Shown here: positions 21,208 to 32,689 of the stretch, in pieces
How the letters are laid out: every line of letters begins with the position of its first letter
How positions within the stretch are numbered: the stretch's first letter is position 1
Assembly (NCBI GenBank): GCA_035578905.1
Contig: JAQJVL010002205.1
Span: 50,730-114,729 of the forward strand
Reading direction: 5' to 3'
DNA length: 64,000 bases
From: Stictocephala bisonia
Taxonomy: Eukaryota > Arthropoda > Insecta > Hemiptera > Membracidae
Program-made: the position numbers and the translations under genes
Notes under the pieces: generated by a model
The model's database searches: none
What the model was told of the DNA's origin: nothing
The model's input: the letters and a program-made list of their open reading frames with translations, nothing else

Positions 21208-22553
21208 CAGGGTGGCGCAAAAAGAACGCATGGATTTGAGTAACATAGTACCAGTGTAGGGGAGCGGTCAGTGACCGCCGAGCGACGCCATTTTGTTGGT
21301 TGAAGCGTCCAGTTTTAGTAGCAATGGAGCAGTGGAACGTGCAGTATCGCGTGTTCGCTGTTGAACACTATTTCAAATCAAATGAATCTGTCATCACTGT
21401 TCAACAAAAATTTCGTTTACAGTTTAATGTCGCTCGTAATGGTTCGGTACCTGATCGCAACTCGATACTTCGTTGGGTTAACTCGTTTCGTACAACAGGA
21501 TCAGTGTTGAAGAGTAAATCGACTGGTCGCCCTCGTACGGTGCGAACTCCGCAAAATGTTGAAAGTGTCAGAGCCTCAGTTCTTGAAAGTCCTCACCGCT
21601 CGACTAGACGGCGTGCTCCGACCTTGGGGATATCACGTCGATCGCTACAGCGCATCCTGACATGTGAGTTACAATTCCACCCTTACAAGATAATGATTGT
21701 TCAGAAGCTCCATGAACGTGATTTTCACGAACGAAGAGTTTTTTGCGAGAGAATGCTTGATGTCGTTGGAAATGACAATAATGTTGTAATGCTGAGTGAT
21801 GAAGCTCATTTCCACTTTAATGGCTCAGTAAACAAGCAGAATTGCCACTATTGGGCAGCTCACAACCCACAGGAAATGCATCAAAAACCACTGCATTGTC
21901 CTAAATTTACAGTATGGTGTGGGGTCTCTAAAATTGGCATCGTTGGACCTTATTTTTTGAAGAGCGTGACCAAACAGTCACTGTTAATTCTGAACGATAC
22001 GTGACAATGCTACGCACATTTTTGCAGCCAAATCTTGAAGCTTTGGGGCTCGATATGGAACAAACATGGTTTCAACAGGATGGAGCCACAGCCCACACGA
22101 GTAATCAATCTATGGCTGTCGTTCGAGGATTGTGTCCTGGTCACGTGATTTCACGTTTCGGCGATCTCCATTGGCCTGAACGTTCGCCAGATTTGACTCC
22201 TTGCGACTTCTTTTTATGGGGACACCTGAAATTCAAAGTTTATCGTCGTAAACCTCGGTCACTCGAAGAATTGAAGGCTGCAATAAGTGAAGAAATTGCC
22301 CCTGTATCACAGGACACTTTGAACAAAGTTATGGAAAACTTTGAAGAGAGACTTGCAATGTGTAATCATGCAGAAGGACGCCATCTTTCTGATGTTATTT
22401 TTTTAAATTAGTTAATTGTCTTATAATTATTAACACCCAACTCTCAAATTGGGTTCTTTGATGATTGTTTTGGTGTAATTAAAATTTTGGTGTGATCAAA
22501 ATTAACCAACTTATAGCCTTTTAAAATCCATGCGTTCTTTTTGCGCCACCCTG
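21208..22553 (+). mobile_element. Tc1/mariner-superfamily element, near-intact
   Basis: Terminal inverted repeats CAGGGTGGCGCAAAAAGAAC (continuing GCATGGATTT) match perfectly over about 30 bases, with TA at 21206-21207 and 22554-22555. The 1346-bp element carries one transposase gene broken only by one base. It lies inside the decayed HEEA/NIDHN family gene. Confidence 0.93.
21324..22411 (+). pseudogene. mariner-type transposase with one single-base frameshift
   Basis: Start ATG at 21324 (MEQWNVQYRVFAVEHYF). Two N-terminal helix-turn-helix units are visible, the second with LGISRRSLQRIL. The DDE motifs are MLSDEAHFHFNG (first Asp), WFQQDGATAHTS (second Asp) and WPERSPDLTPCDFFLWG (third Asp). 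By my count 36 residues separate the second and third Asp, against 34 in classical mariner. The frame shifts at the T-run 21953-21958: one missing T moves translation out of frame until 22004, and the downstream frame (overlapping from about 21960) runs open to the stop at 22411. This may be a real recent mutation or a homopolymer sequencing error. Confidence 0.88.
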
Positions 22554-23263
22554 TATGAATAGATTCGAGGAATAATTTCATGAATTGAATTTTTTACTTC
22601 ATCAAGGCGGGACACAACATATTCATCACACTATTTTTCACCTAAATTAAATGCTTCTTTAACACAGTTGACAGCTTCGACATTTCAAATTAGTTTGGAG
22701 CTGCCTATTGACACCAAATTGGTTTCTGCAAACGGATTTCCTTTTTCAATTCAATTCAAGTACATTAATCATTCTTGGGCATGATCTATTAAAGAAACGA
22801 TTCTCGGGCCTGCTACCATCAACTTAAACAAAGCATTTTCACTATTAAGGATTCCAATAGCTTCATCTTCACCCTTTATAAATTTATTATTGTGTTCATG
22901 AAGCTGATCGTCAGATATCGCAGAAAGTGGTTTAGCAGTTTTGCTGCTTGTAAAGTTACCATGAAGAAATTCAGAATATATATCTGGATGTTTTTCTGAA
23001 AGGTCCTGTAGAGTACATACGAATATTGGCAACCAAAGAGAATAATGAACTGCGTCTAACGCGAATATCCATGGACATAACTGAGCCAAGGTGTTGACAT
23101 ACGAGGGTCGTCCAGAAAGTAAAGAACGATTGCGCATCACGGACGGCACAGTTCCCCCACCACCGCGGGAGTGGGCTAATTCTTTAGTCCAAACCTTCCG
23201 CTTCAGTTTGAGCTGTGTAGCGGTGCCGTGAGGTCACGTTTGCGTCTCTTGTGGAAGTTCAAA

Positions 23264-23560
23264 ATGGCGGTGCCAATTAAAAATCCCGCCAAGTGTGAAG
23301 TCCGTAGTGTGATTCGGTTTCTGAATGCGCAGCATGTTCTACCCATAGAAATTTATAGGCAAATTAAGGCAGTGTACGGTGACAATGCGATGAACGAGTC
23401 ATCGGTGAAAAAATGGTGCATTCAATTTAATGATGGCAGAACTAGTGTGCACGACGAGGAACGAAGTGGAAGGCCGTCACTCGTTACTGACGAGTTGACA
23501 GCGAAAGTTGACGAAAAAATTCAAGAAAACCGGCGTTTCACTTTGAGCGGTCTACTGGCA
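23264..23560 (+). pseudogene. mariner transposase N-terminal HTH, left arm
   Basis: From ATG 23264 the frame encodes MAVPIKNPAKCEVRSVIRFL, then EIYRQIKAVYGDNAMNESSV, KKWCIQFNDGRTSVHDEERS and GRPSLV. This is the paired helix-turn-helix DNA-binding region of mariner/SETMAR-type transposases, ending with the GRPS linker. The gene stops at the palindrome centre, so no catalytic domain exists. The right arm encodes the mirror copy on the other strand. Confidence 0.85.
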
Positions 23561-23570
23561 GTGGAAAAAA

Positions 23571-23865
23571 TGCCAGTAGACCGCTCAAAGTGAAACGCCG
23601 GTTTTCTTGAATTTTTTCGTCAACTTTCGCTGTCAACTCATCAGTAATGAGTGACGGCCTTCCACTTCGTTCCTCGTCATGCACACTAGTTCTGCCTTCA
23701 TTAAATTGAATGCACCATTTTCTCACCGATGACTCGTTCATCGCATTGTCACCATACACTGCCTTAATTTGCCTATAAATTTCTATGGGTAGAACATGCT
23801 GCGCATTCAGAAACCGAATCACACTACGGACCACATTTGGCGGGATTTTCAATTGGCGCCGCCAT
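23571..23865 (-). pseudogene. mariner transposase N-terminal HTH, right arm
   Basis: Inverted copy of the left-arm frame, starting at 23865 on the minus strand and running to the palindrome centre. It differs by a few substitutions: VRKWCIQFNEG in place of VKKWCIQFNDG, PSLI in place of PSLV, and a small N-terminal difference around NPAK/PPNV. The two arms have therefore diverged slightly since the duplication, or the right arm came from a different copy. No catalytic domain. Confidence 0.8.
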
Positions 23866-24527
23866 TTTGAACTTCCAGAAGAGACGCAAACGTGACCTCA
23901 CGGCACCGCTACACAGCTCAAACTGAAGCGGAAGGTTTGGACTAAAGAATAAGCCCACTCCCGCGGTGGTGGGGAACTGCGCCGTCCGTGATGCGCAATC
24001 GTTCTTTACTTTCTAGACGACACTCGTACATTACAAAGTTAGACGTACGAATACTCAGTACAAGTTGCATAAGAAGAGACTCAAGTTTGATTACTGTATT
24101 TCCAATATTGGAACTGAAGGCATTCAGATGTTTTTGATTTAACCCATAACTCAATTCCTTCATCATTAATGCTGGAATTCGTTTTGTATTCTTCATCAAA
24201 CGCTTTTAGCTGTAGATAGTGCAAAGCAGTTTAAGTAACTTCATGTGCATATCGAGATGCACGTGAAGATGTAAGGCAGGATTCTGCAACACCAGAACTT
24301 GCAATGCCAGCGGTTGTTACCAATTCAGTCCATCCACTAACAGTTAACCATTTGTCAAGTAAATTAATGACCATCATTTCTATATGAAGCCCACCCATCA
24401 TGAGTACAATGCGATTCTCGCCATACTTGCCAGGAAACTTCCATTGCAGTTCTTTTCCAAAAGCATATACTGGTTGATCATTTAAGACCCATCTCCATAT
24501 TACCAGCAATGTCCAAAATATTGGAGA

Positions 24528-25648
24528 GGATTGTTTGTAATCAGTTGGTTTCCTTCTTGGACTGTAACAACATCTTACCTGACAGCTAGTCAGGTTTCAG
24601 AAAGGGCTTCAGCACAGCAGATCTTGAATTTGTACTAACTCATTGTTCTCTGTACTCTATGCAGACGATACTCAGCTGGTACTATCATACCATCCTTCCA
24701 ATGTAGCCTTGGCTGTTCAGCAAATGAATGCAGAACTGTTGGAGGTCAAGCTTTGGGCAGATGACCACGGTCTTAAATTAAATCCTAATAAATGCTCTAT
24801 TGTTCATTTCCAACCTCCTGCAGTAAAGAATATCATGAAGGATGATTCGCTGTATGTGTCTTTGGGTGGGGAACCTTTGACGGTATCCGAGACTGTAAAG
24901 ATTCTAGGTGTAACATTAGACACACAATTAACCTTTTCCTTTTATGTTAGAAATGTGACCCGCAGCACAATTTGCAGGATGAGAGTTTTATTTAGGCTTA
25001 GGGGGTTGCTCCAAGAGCAACCCAAGCTACAAATAGTCAATAGTATTATTTTCTTTGCAATGTTGTATGCTTCCAGTCTTCGGAAGTAGGTTATCCCTTG
25101 ACAACACTGTCTCACTCCATGGACTGCAAAACTCAGCCATTAGGTTTGTTTAAGGTCTCAGGAAATATGACCATGTCAGTCAAGCTCGAAAAAAAAGCAA
25201 AAACACTTCCAATAAAGCATATATTTAGTTTGGAAGTGGCTTGTTTAGTCCACAAGATTCTGCTATCTGGTACACCCACTTATTTGAGGAACATGCTGCG
25301 AGCTCGTTCAGAGGTTAGAAAACGTAACACGTGCCAGGACAGCATGCTGGAGGTACTCAAAGTCAGACTCAAGGTTGGAAGGAATGCTTTTTCCTACTTT
25401 GCTCCCCAGATTTTTACAACTAAATTCAACAGAATTTCAAAGCACTCGTCTATGTATCTTAAAAATAAACTTAAGCTACATTTGGAATACAATTATTTTA
25501 AAATGTAAGTTGTGTAAAATATTTTTTTTTGTGATTTTAGCCTAGTCTTTGGCAATATATATGTAATTTTTGTATGACGAGTTTTTTTGAAAAACAACTG
25601 TTTGTTGAGATACGCTCCAAATAAAGACGTTATTTATTTATTTGATCG
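24528..25648 (+). mobile_element. Internally deleted jockey-like LINE
   Basis: A short RT start (QSGFRKGFSTA-type at about 24590-24620) is fused directly to the YADD-containing part at 24643, so about 0.4 kb of RT is missing. The coding part ends at 25508 and the tail ends in TTATTTATTTATTT near 25645. It splits the minus-strand HEEA/NIDHN family gene between 24509 and 25893. Confidence 0.7.
24643..25508 (+). pseudogene. LINE reverse transcriptase fragment
   Basis: Encodes FSVLYADDTQLVLSYHPSN (RT motif C with catalytic ADD), then ADDHGLKLNPNKCSIVHFQ and VKILGVTLDTQLTF (motifs D and E), then a C-terminal region that shifts frame near 25090 and ends at 25508. The YADD motif and KxLGVxLD block are typical of jockey/CR1-like ORF2 proteins. 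Motifs A and B are deleted, so it cannot be active. Confidence 0.8.
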
Positions 25649-27610
25649 CATGTAATAACGGGTATTCGACATCCATTCAATTTTGCTGTTGCTATTACTA
25701 TGATGTCAATCATATGACATCGATGTTGCAATCTCATCACTAAGAAATAGAAGTAAAGATGCATTACACCTTAGTTTTCTGACTTCAGGCTCATTATTTG
25801 CAGGAAAAGCAGCAAAAGTGCCCTATACCCATTCTCTATTGCTTGTACGTTTTTAATATGGAACCTCTCCAGGCCAGATTTAAGTCATAAATTTAAAACC
25901 TTTCGGGGGGTGAAGGCTGGATTATGAATAGAGTACTGTGGCTTGACAATTGGCAAAGCTGGATCACTTGCAGAAAGGGTTGTGTAATATTCAGGGAGGA
26001 CACTGACTCCTGGACATGAATGCTGTCATCGTCCATCTCCATGACTACTTCACTGTGAGGATGATGAATAATTGTAACACTTGAACCATGGAAAGAACTA
26101 GCAGCAGTAGAAGAAGATTGATTGTGGTCAATATTATCTATTGCTGATGTTACGAACACAGAGTCACACATCTTTGGTGGGTGAACACCATCCTCCATAT
26201 ATTTTTTACACAAAATATTCGTAAATATTGCTGATGATCATATATAACACTCAAACCCAGACTACAGAGTTTATTTATTATTTTTTTCTTCTTAATGCAG
26301 CGTGAATCATGAAACCTACATACAGTGGAAGTGGTGTTTCTCTATCCAGAGAGTGATGTTTAATCTGAACATTTTCTCTTCTCTTTTGCTTAATGCTATT
26401 AAATCTAATAAGCTGGGCAATAGACAATGCTGCATTGTTTTCTGGTATTTCTGATGAGACTTCTGGATCAATATTGGGACCCTCTAATAACATACGTACA
26501 AAGGAGAGAAGAACATCAAGTACAGATGAGGAAGCAGTAAATCCATTCTTAAAGGATCCTTCGAATTTTGGAAAATCTTTAAATATATGTCTTCGTAATA
26601 TAACTACTGCCCGTCCCAGACACATACCATCACTACAATCACAGGCATCAAGAATTGCATCACTGAGTTCTTCTTCAAAACTTAAAATAATTTCACGTCC
26701 TGATTTATCTGCTCTGAGACTAGGTATAAGTCCTAATAATTGATCCTTAAGACATGTTCTATTTATGCTCTTTTTGTCAGTTTATATTCCCATAGCAGTC
26801 ATAGGCTGTGACACTAATTTTGTAAGATGAGAAAGTTTGAAAACTGGATTAGAAATACTAGATGAGTTCATATCCTCCATGTATTGAGTCAATTCTTTTA
26901 TAATGGTACTATAAACAACTTCTTCAGTATTATGGTAATCTTTTCTTTGAGAACGTTCAGCAACTCTTGCACGTGTTAAAAAACGAGTATAGCAAAGTTT
27001 GTGATACATACTTGGAATCTAATGCTACCAAATCAGTTGACGATAACTTCTTCAAAAGTTTTTCATCTTGTAATTTTACAGCAAAACTGTGAATTGTAGG
27101 CCCAATTCCTAGCATGGATATGGTCACAAGTCTGTTCAAATATTCTTCCTCGTCACAAAACAAACACATTTTTCATATCTGTGCAAAATAATGACGATCT
27201 TGTTAATTTAGATGTCGATTGGGCTTTGTCTGTGCTATGCGGGCGTCCCTTCTGTTTCTTTTCATGAGATAATCTTTCCGCTTTTTGATTATCATATTTG
27301 TTCTTGCATGACTTATGGTGTTTAGCTGAATGGGCCACTAGTGTTTTTAGAAGACCACTTCCATTTTCAAACTGCCCTAAACTTCTTATATGACTTGGAA
27401 GCTCACCATGATCGGCAAAAATCTAAAGGTTTATTGCCATTGTTAAGTATCTTTCATACTTGGGAGTGGTTAACAGCTCATTTAAATTCTTCTGGCATAA
27501 CAAACACAACTTCCATTCAAACGGAGCCACCACTGGGTCAGTCATTGCATAGATCAATTCATGCTTCCTCCTCAGTACCATCACTGGACAGTTTGTCTGT
27601 CTACATATAA

Positions 27611-29515
27611 GACAAAAGTAATATATTTTTTTCTATTTTCTTACATAATATCTTTCTGGAAAAGGAACAAAAATTTACTTTGACTGAATAACTCTACTTA
27701 TAATATAAACATAAAAATATGTTCTTGGATATAAATGTGAGTGTACTGTTGTATGTATAAAATCATGAATTTTAAAATAAATCGTATAACTTAGCTGCAA
27801 TATAACTACTAAACTAAACAAAATATTAAAAATGTTATTTTCTTTTATAAAACAAATATAAATGTTTTGAAAAAAAGAGTGTTATTTCATGAACTGAAAA
27901 TGTTGCGTGATACTTATGATTGAACTTGTGGATACATTTATAGCGATAAAGTATGATGATAAACTGATTAAGAAGTCAACCAAACAACTACTAAACCACC
28001 TCCTTTCTAGCGTACACAAATGCAATTAATTGTTATATTACCTTATTTAAATTCTTCAACAGTTATTTTAGTACTAAAAACATACGACTCACTTAATACA
28101 ACATATTTTACTATTCAAACATATATAAAAGTAATATAAAACATATATATTGAAATGTGACAAGCATTTTAATAAATGAACACAACTCAGATGAATCTAA
28201 TATGGCAAGTAACTCACCCAACACTGACTTATTTTCCTTGTCCAGTAATGCAACGGTTGCTATAGAAACAAATTCAATACGTTTCATTTGGTATATCAAT
28301 CACCTGGTTATTTTACTGTTTATTACTATAATAACACGGATGATAATAAGTGATAGATGATACGTTGACACAGTGAATTTTTTCACACAACATCGGATTG
28401 AATTTCTTGTATTGAATAGTTAAAACATATCTTATTAATATGCCTTTATTGTTCTTTTTTAATCGAAAATAAAACTTGTATAATCCATTAAATACATCTC
28501 AAATCTCAAGTTGTTTAAGTTAAAGCTAAAAAAATATCTTCTTAGTAAAACATTATACTCATTTAAAGATTTTTTGTGTAAACATTAATGTATAAATAAT
28601 TATAGACTTTTGATGTATTAGTAATTGCATTGATTGCTATTGATAATTATCTGTTTATTGTAAGTATTGACACCGTTTACATTTGTATATTAAGTAACGA
28701 AAATGTACAAAAGATAAATAAAGATTATTTTGAATTTGAATTAAAAACCAACATTTATTTAAATAAAGCAACAATTTCAATAGTTATATTTGATAGATAT
28801 TAGATTTATAAAGTCACCATGTTGTTTTCCCAAAGCCACATAAATTATATCGTTTCTTAATGAATTTGTTATACAAGGCTTCATTGTTTTGGCATATATT
28901 CAACAGCTTGTTTTAAGAAGTAGAAGTTATATATACCATTTGAAAGGTAATTATATGGCAAACAAAAATGTATAGCACATGTTTTCACCTAAAGCTAACA
29001 GATTTCACAATATTTAAGAAAATGCATCAAAATAAAAACAAATTAAAAAAAAAATGTTTAAATAAAGCAACAAATACTTCTCGTACACTTAAAGTAAACA
29101 ATATTGTCATGTATACCATTGGAAAGCGTGTTTTCTCTTGTATAATAATCACTAATAATATAGGTTAATATAAAATTCAAATGTACAATTCAGATTTCAA
29201 ATGTTCAAAATTCAAATGTTAATGCAGAGAAATGTACAAGCATGTCACAAACTTTTGTCAGCCATATTGGTGACGTCATAAAAACCGATAGAAGTGCAGA
29301 AATAATTGTGTCCCGGGCTTTTTAGACTCGTTCAATCATCTACTATCCTAGTTCAAATGGGCGCATTGGTTGCCAGATATGAAATATTTTGCCATTATTT
29401 TGCGCTTATTGACCCCACTAACTTAAGTAAATGATGTAACACAGACATATGCATGCCCTAGTTAAGTTTTTCATTCAGAGTTATACCAAGATATTTTAAA
29501 GAATTTACCCTTTCA
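27611..29515. other. NRDE2 intron, AT-rich, no gene seen
   Basis: Very AT-rich. AATAAAGATTATTTTGAATTTG near 28719 looks like a LINE tail, and a CACGTCATAAAAACCGATAG-type stretch at 29270-29400 is less AT-rich, but neither could be assigned. The open frames here carry no known domain. Confidence 0.5.
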
Positions 29516-29520
29516 ATAGT

Positions 29521-29690
29521 GCTGGCATGGTGGCTCAGTGGCTAAGGCTTCGAACTGGGGAGGGCAAGGTCCAAGGTTCGAATCCTCACTGAGCCAACAG
29601 TCGGTACTTCACTTGTCAAATAAATTTCACGCATAGGCTTGTAAGCCCATGTGAACTGGTGAGTGAAGTTTTAAATAAAAAAAAGTTTCA
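29521..29690 (+). repeat. tRNA-derived SINE, type 5
   Basis: The head reads GCATGGTGGCTCAGTGGCTA (A box TGGCTCAGTGG) and has a perfect B box, GGTTCGAATCC, about 40 bases later, closing with TGAGCCAAC. The body CACGCATAGGCTTGTAAGCC follows, and the tail is TAAATAAAAAAAAG. The anticodon arm is irregular, so this is a SINE rather than a tRNA gene. Confidence 0.8.
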
Positions 29691-30177
29691 CAATTACAAT
29701 TTACTCTTACACATAATAGAGGAGGGATGGAGAATAACTATGGAAGACATGTCCACTATTTGCGATGTCAGTGTGGCCTGCCCTGTTAAATATCGTTGAA
29801 TTAAACATTCTAACAATACTATAACTGTGTATAGCACTTCGGTGCAAAAATAATATTATGAAATGATATCAAAATTACTTTGTATAATGTAAGACAAAAA
29901 TATAAAATGTGTACAAATAATATATTGTTGCCAAGAAGGTAATGCTTGTCATTCCATGATATCTCACCCACTCACTCTGTTTTGTTTCATAACACTGAAA
30001 TGTCTTACTTGGATATTATTTAATCATATTGTTAATTATTAGACCAATAGTTAAATGTGGACTTGAAAACATATACTTACAAAATTTCACATCTTAAATA
30101 ACCGTCTACTGTTGAATACTTACCTCTTAGTTTAAATGATCTGATTTTGTACTTTTCCAATCAAAGTATTTTTTTAG
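29691..30177. other. Intron sequence before NRDE2 exon 4
   Basis: AT-rich; only the pyrimidine-rich acceptor region immediately before 30178 is recognisable. Confidence 0.6.
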
Positions 30178-30287
30178 ATCAGAGTGTAAAGGAGGAAGAA
30201 TTAACTAGAGTAACAGAGGATTTCAATAAGAAGTTGGCCTCTAATCCAAGTGATGTAGACGTGTGGTTGGAATACATAAGGTTTCAG
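30178..30287 (+). CDS. NRDE2: NRDE2 homologue, coding exon 4 (start of helical repeats)
   Basis: Acceptor TATTTTTTTAG|AT and donor TTTCAG|GTAAAT bracket 110 bases. The first two bases complete the codon left open at 15978. The product contains VKEEELTRVTEDFNKKL followed by ASNPSDVDVWLEYIRFQ. This is the most diagnostic NRDE2 segment visible: the EFNRxLxxNPxDxxLWxxFVxFQ block that begins the HAT/TPR-like repeats of the family (Pfam NRDE-2 region). The exon ends in phase 0, which does not fit the next visible exon at 47402 (it needs one preceding base). A missing exon or exons whose total length is 1 modulo 3 is therefore required. Confidence 0.88.
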
Positions 30288-30654
30288 GTAAATTTAGTTG
30301 TTTTTTTGTTTATGAATTGTAGTCATTTATTTTTCTCCATTAGCCCTTTTTGGGTCAGGCAGAAGTATAATGGTGAAGTACCTGGTAAACAATTCCAGGA
30401 TTCCTTTTATTATATTCGCCATGTGTCATGCATGAATAGGAAAATGAATTGGGTTCATTGGTATTTTGTGCTTCTGAGATGTTTGAATAAACAAACTCAC
30501 ATTTTTTTCTCTATGATATTTTCCTGACTTTGTTGGGAAACATTATTCTTTGGCTGTCTACTGAGTGATTATTTGCTGTGGTTTCTCTTATTGCTTGTGT
30601 TTGTTGTATTATATATTTTTTTCATTGCAGCACACTTATATTATAATACGTGAA

Positions 30655-30940
30655 GCAGTTTTTTTTTTCAAAGCAACTTTATTTCTTAACCGATTGAAAC
30701 GGTCGAGGTGCCATAAGATTTGCCTCTGTTCGTAGTTATGCAATAAGGTCTTACTTCTTTGAATTTTTTACCCTGAAGGGCACAGGAAGTCCTCAAAGTT
30801 CGTTTTTCAGCCATAAGAATAATATAGAGAGAGAGAGATTTAAATGAATCGAAAAGTAACAGCTGTTCAAATGTAAATAATGATTTACAAAAAGTTTTAA
30901 CAGCTGTTTAAATTTAAACAATGGTGTTTTTAATATGTAT
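30655..30940 (+). repeat. Unclassified interspersed repeat, copy B, part 1
   Basis: Parallel to 7625-7914 with the same landmarks. It is split from its continuation by the SINE at 30941. Confidence 0.7.
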
Positions 30941-31395
30941 GTCGGCACTGGTGGCGCAGTGCTGTAAGCCAGCTACATGGGAACAAAGTGTTTGGGAGAT
31001 TGTAGGAGATAGGCTGTATGCTCGGTCCTCTTAATACCGACATGGCGTCCGCTTGATGGTTGCTATCGGCGTGGACACTACTAGAGAAGTCTGGGGTGTC
31101 CGTGTTGGATGGTAATCATTGTGCGGATGTTGTGTGGGGGAGATAACTGAGTATCAGGCTTGTCAATTAGCTGAAAATCAGACCAGCACTACGTGGTTCG
31201 GATTCCACGTAAAGCTGTAGGTCCCTTAGTTGCCCTGGCTGTTGGGCTATTAATAAATTGCCCTTTCTGAGGAACAGTTGAACTCAGTTAGTAACCAGAC
31301 TACACTCATCTACACTCATCCTACACTCATAAAACCATTCATATTCGCCTTAAAATACGCAAACGTTGTGTTGGCGTCTCATGTAAGAATGTAAG
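30941..31395 (+). repeat. SINE, type 4, copy 2
   Basis: Begins GTCGGCACTGGTGGCGCAGT and contains the B-box-like GTGGTTCGGATTCCACG. It ends GGCGTCTCATGTAAGAATGT followed by a second ATGTAAG unit, so the family tail is a short ATGTAAGA tandem repeat. Very similar to the minus-strand copy at 50859-51323. Confidence 0.88.
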
Positions 31396-31860
31396 AGGTT
31401 AGATCTTTCATAATGTATTAACTTGTATTAACTGTTCCGTAAAAATTATAATGGAAATGTTGTAATTGTTGGCAAAATAAAAAAATTATTCTATTCTTAT
31501 TCTATTCTATTAATGGTAAACCAGTAAAGGTTGTAGGCATGGTTTAAATGGAAATCTAATGCAGTTATTTTATGTATCTAATCAATCTTTACCTGATGAA
31601 CAAAAACAAATGAAATAAGCACATTTGGAACAGGCTAAGTAATATTATCGGGTATTTATGATAATAAATAGGTAGCAACGCAAGTAAAGTAAGTGAGATA
31701 CTGTAAGTAAATGTAATATTGTGATTTTAAGTTATTCAGTTAACATTACTATTATTGGAAGTCAAAAGTCACTAGCCGAGGCCGAAGGCTGAGGTGTAAC
31801 GAGGGCAGCGAGTGATAAGTTTGGCATGCATATCATGCAGGGGTGTTCACTAGTACTTAT
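31396..31860 (+). repeat. Unclassified interspersed repeat, copy B, part 2
   Basis: Matches copy A parts 2 and 3 in order but without the LINE and SINE found there. A short AATTATTCTATTCTTATTCT stretch is unique to this copy. The 3' end has CGAGGCCGAAGGCTGAGG and GCAGCGAGTGA. Confidence 0.65.
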
Positions 31861-32689
31861 TTATTTCTCTATTGATTATTTATTTGATTGATTCTATATT
31901 ATTAGTGTTAAAAATATAAGTGATGATTTAGCTGATCATATCCAAGTACCATTGTAACTAGATTTTTGTTTTAATGTTTATTTGTGAGCATATTGTGGTA
32001 TGTAATAACAATTAAAATGTATTAATTTTCAATGTGTATTTAAACTCATGAGACCATCATAGTATGGAGTTTTACGTGTTGAAACCATTTTAAATGGATT
32101 ACTTTTAAATTTTTAATGATGCGGTCTATCCAGCTACGCTGGTCAGCGATGAAGGAATGAAGTATAGTGTATTCTTAAAAATATAAATATCAATAAAAAA
32201 TTTTTTTTTAATTTATAACATTTCAGTCTATGTTATTCTGTTCAAAATTATCAAAATAAAAGTAAACTGTGCAGTGTTTACCACAAGATTTGTACAAATA
32301 TTTTTACTTAAATTTGAAGTTGACAAAATGTTTTAAGTAAGAGACATTTTTAAAAAATTACTTTCTTTTGAAAAATTTGTAAAACATTTAAAGGAATTAT
32401 ATAAAAATTTCAATACAAACAAAATACTAATTTATTTCTGGTTCAGAATATATAAATATTTAGTGAGTACATAAATAGGTGTTATGAGATCTCATTATCC
32501 ATACAATGGTCACACAGTCCACACGCCACTGATTGAGAGCCATTCTCATTGTAACTAGATTTTTATGTTATGTTTGATTTGTTTCTTGTAAACATAAATT
32601 TCCCTAAATAGTTATTTTTTATTTTTATTTGAAGTTTTAAGCTAGTGAAATTTCGAAAAAACTCTTCTTTTGAAAAATATGTAAAACAT
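31861..32689. other. AT-rich intron, no gene seen
   Basis: Contains two loosely similar blocks (ATTGTAACTAGATTTTTGTT at 31953 and ATTGTAACTAGATTTTTATG at 32549), suggesting an old local duplication of about 0.6 kb. Confidence 0.45.

Larger units (their letters stand above)
23102..24026. mobile_element. Palindromic mariner derivative (two inverted 5' ends)
   Basis: Arms 23102-23560 and 23571-24026 are near-perfect inverted copies separated by only GTGGAAAAAA. The outer ends read CGAGGGTCGTCCAGAAAGTA (left) and the slightly diverged complement (right), with TA at 23100-23101 and 24027-24028. Each arm is the first ~460 bp of a mariner, including the start of its transposase. It interrupts the HEEA/NIDHN family gene. 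Such a structure would snap back into a hairpin. Confidence 0.9.
19788..27610 (-). pseudogene. Decayed gene of a multicopy uncharacterised family (HEEA / NIDHN proteins)
   Basis: Minus-strand segments line up as one long protein of a family I recall as uncharacterised and multicopy in invertebrates such as cnidarians and insects. In order: a CLLCQ zinc-like pair near 27480; AKHHKSCKNKYDN (27320); ALSIAQLIRFNS and RETPLPLYVGFMIHA (26625-26278); DNIDHNQSSSTAASSFHGSS (26213-25893); GGLHIEMMVINLLDKWLTVS and ASSGVAESCL (24509-24231); PWIFALDAVHYSLWL (23149-22769); SHEEANGGLLLHVKHAAEFG and LIRTVDSDVVVISI (20907-20365); NIPPTADALRQHIKRATLQA, WGW and a Cys-rich CTCRKRCTSCKCRK end (20228-19788). Many frameshifts and stops, plus three transposon insertions (21208, 23102, 24528), make it dead. 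The biochemical role of the family is unknown to me; multicopy distribution suggests a mobile-element gene. Confidence 0.7.

Noticed and set aside
29527..29600. tRNA-like sequence on the plus strand
   Set aside because: Perfect B box but poor anticodon arm and a SINE body with an A-rich tail.
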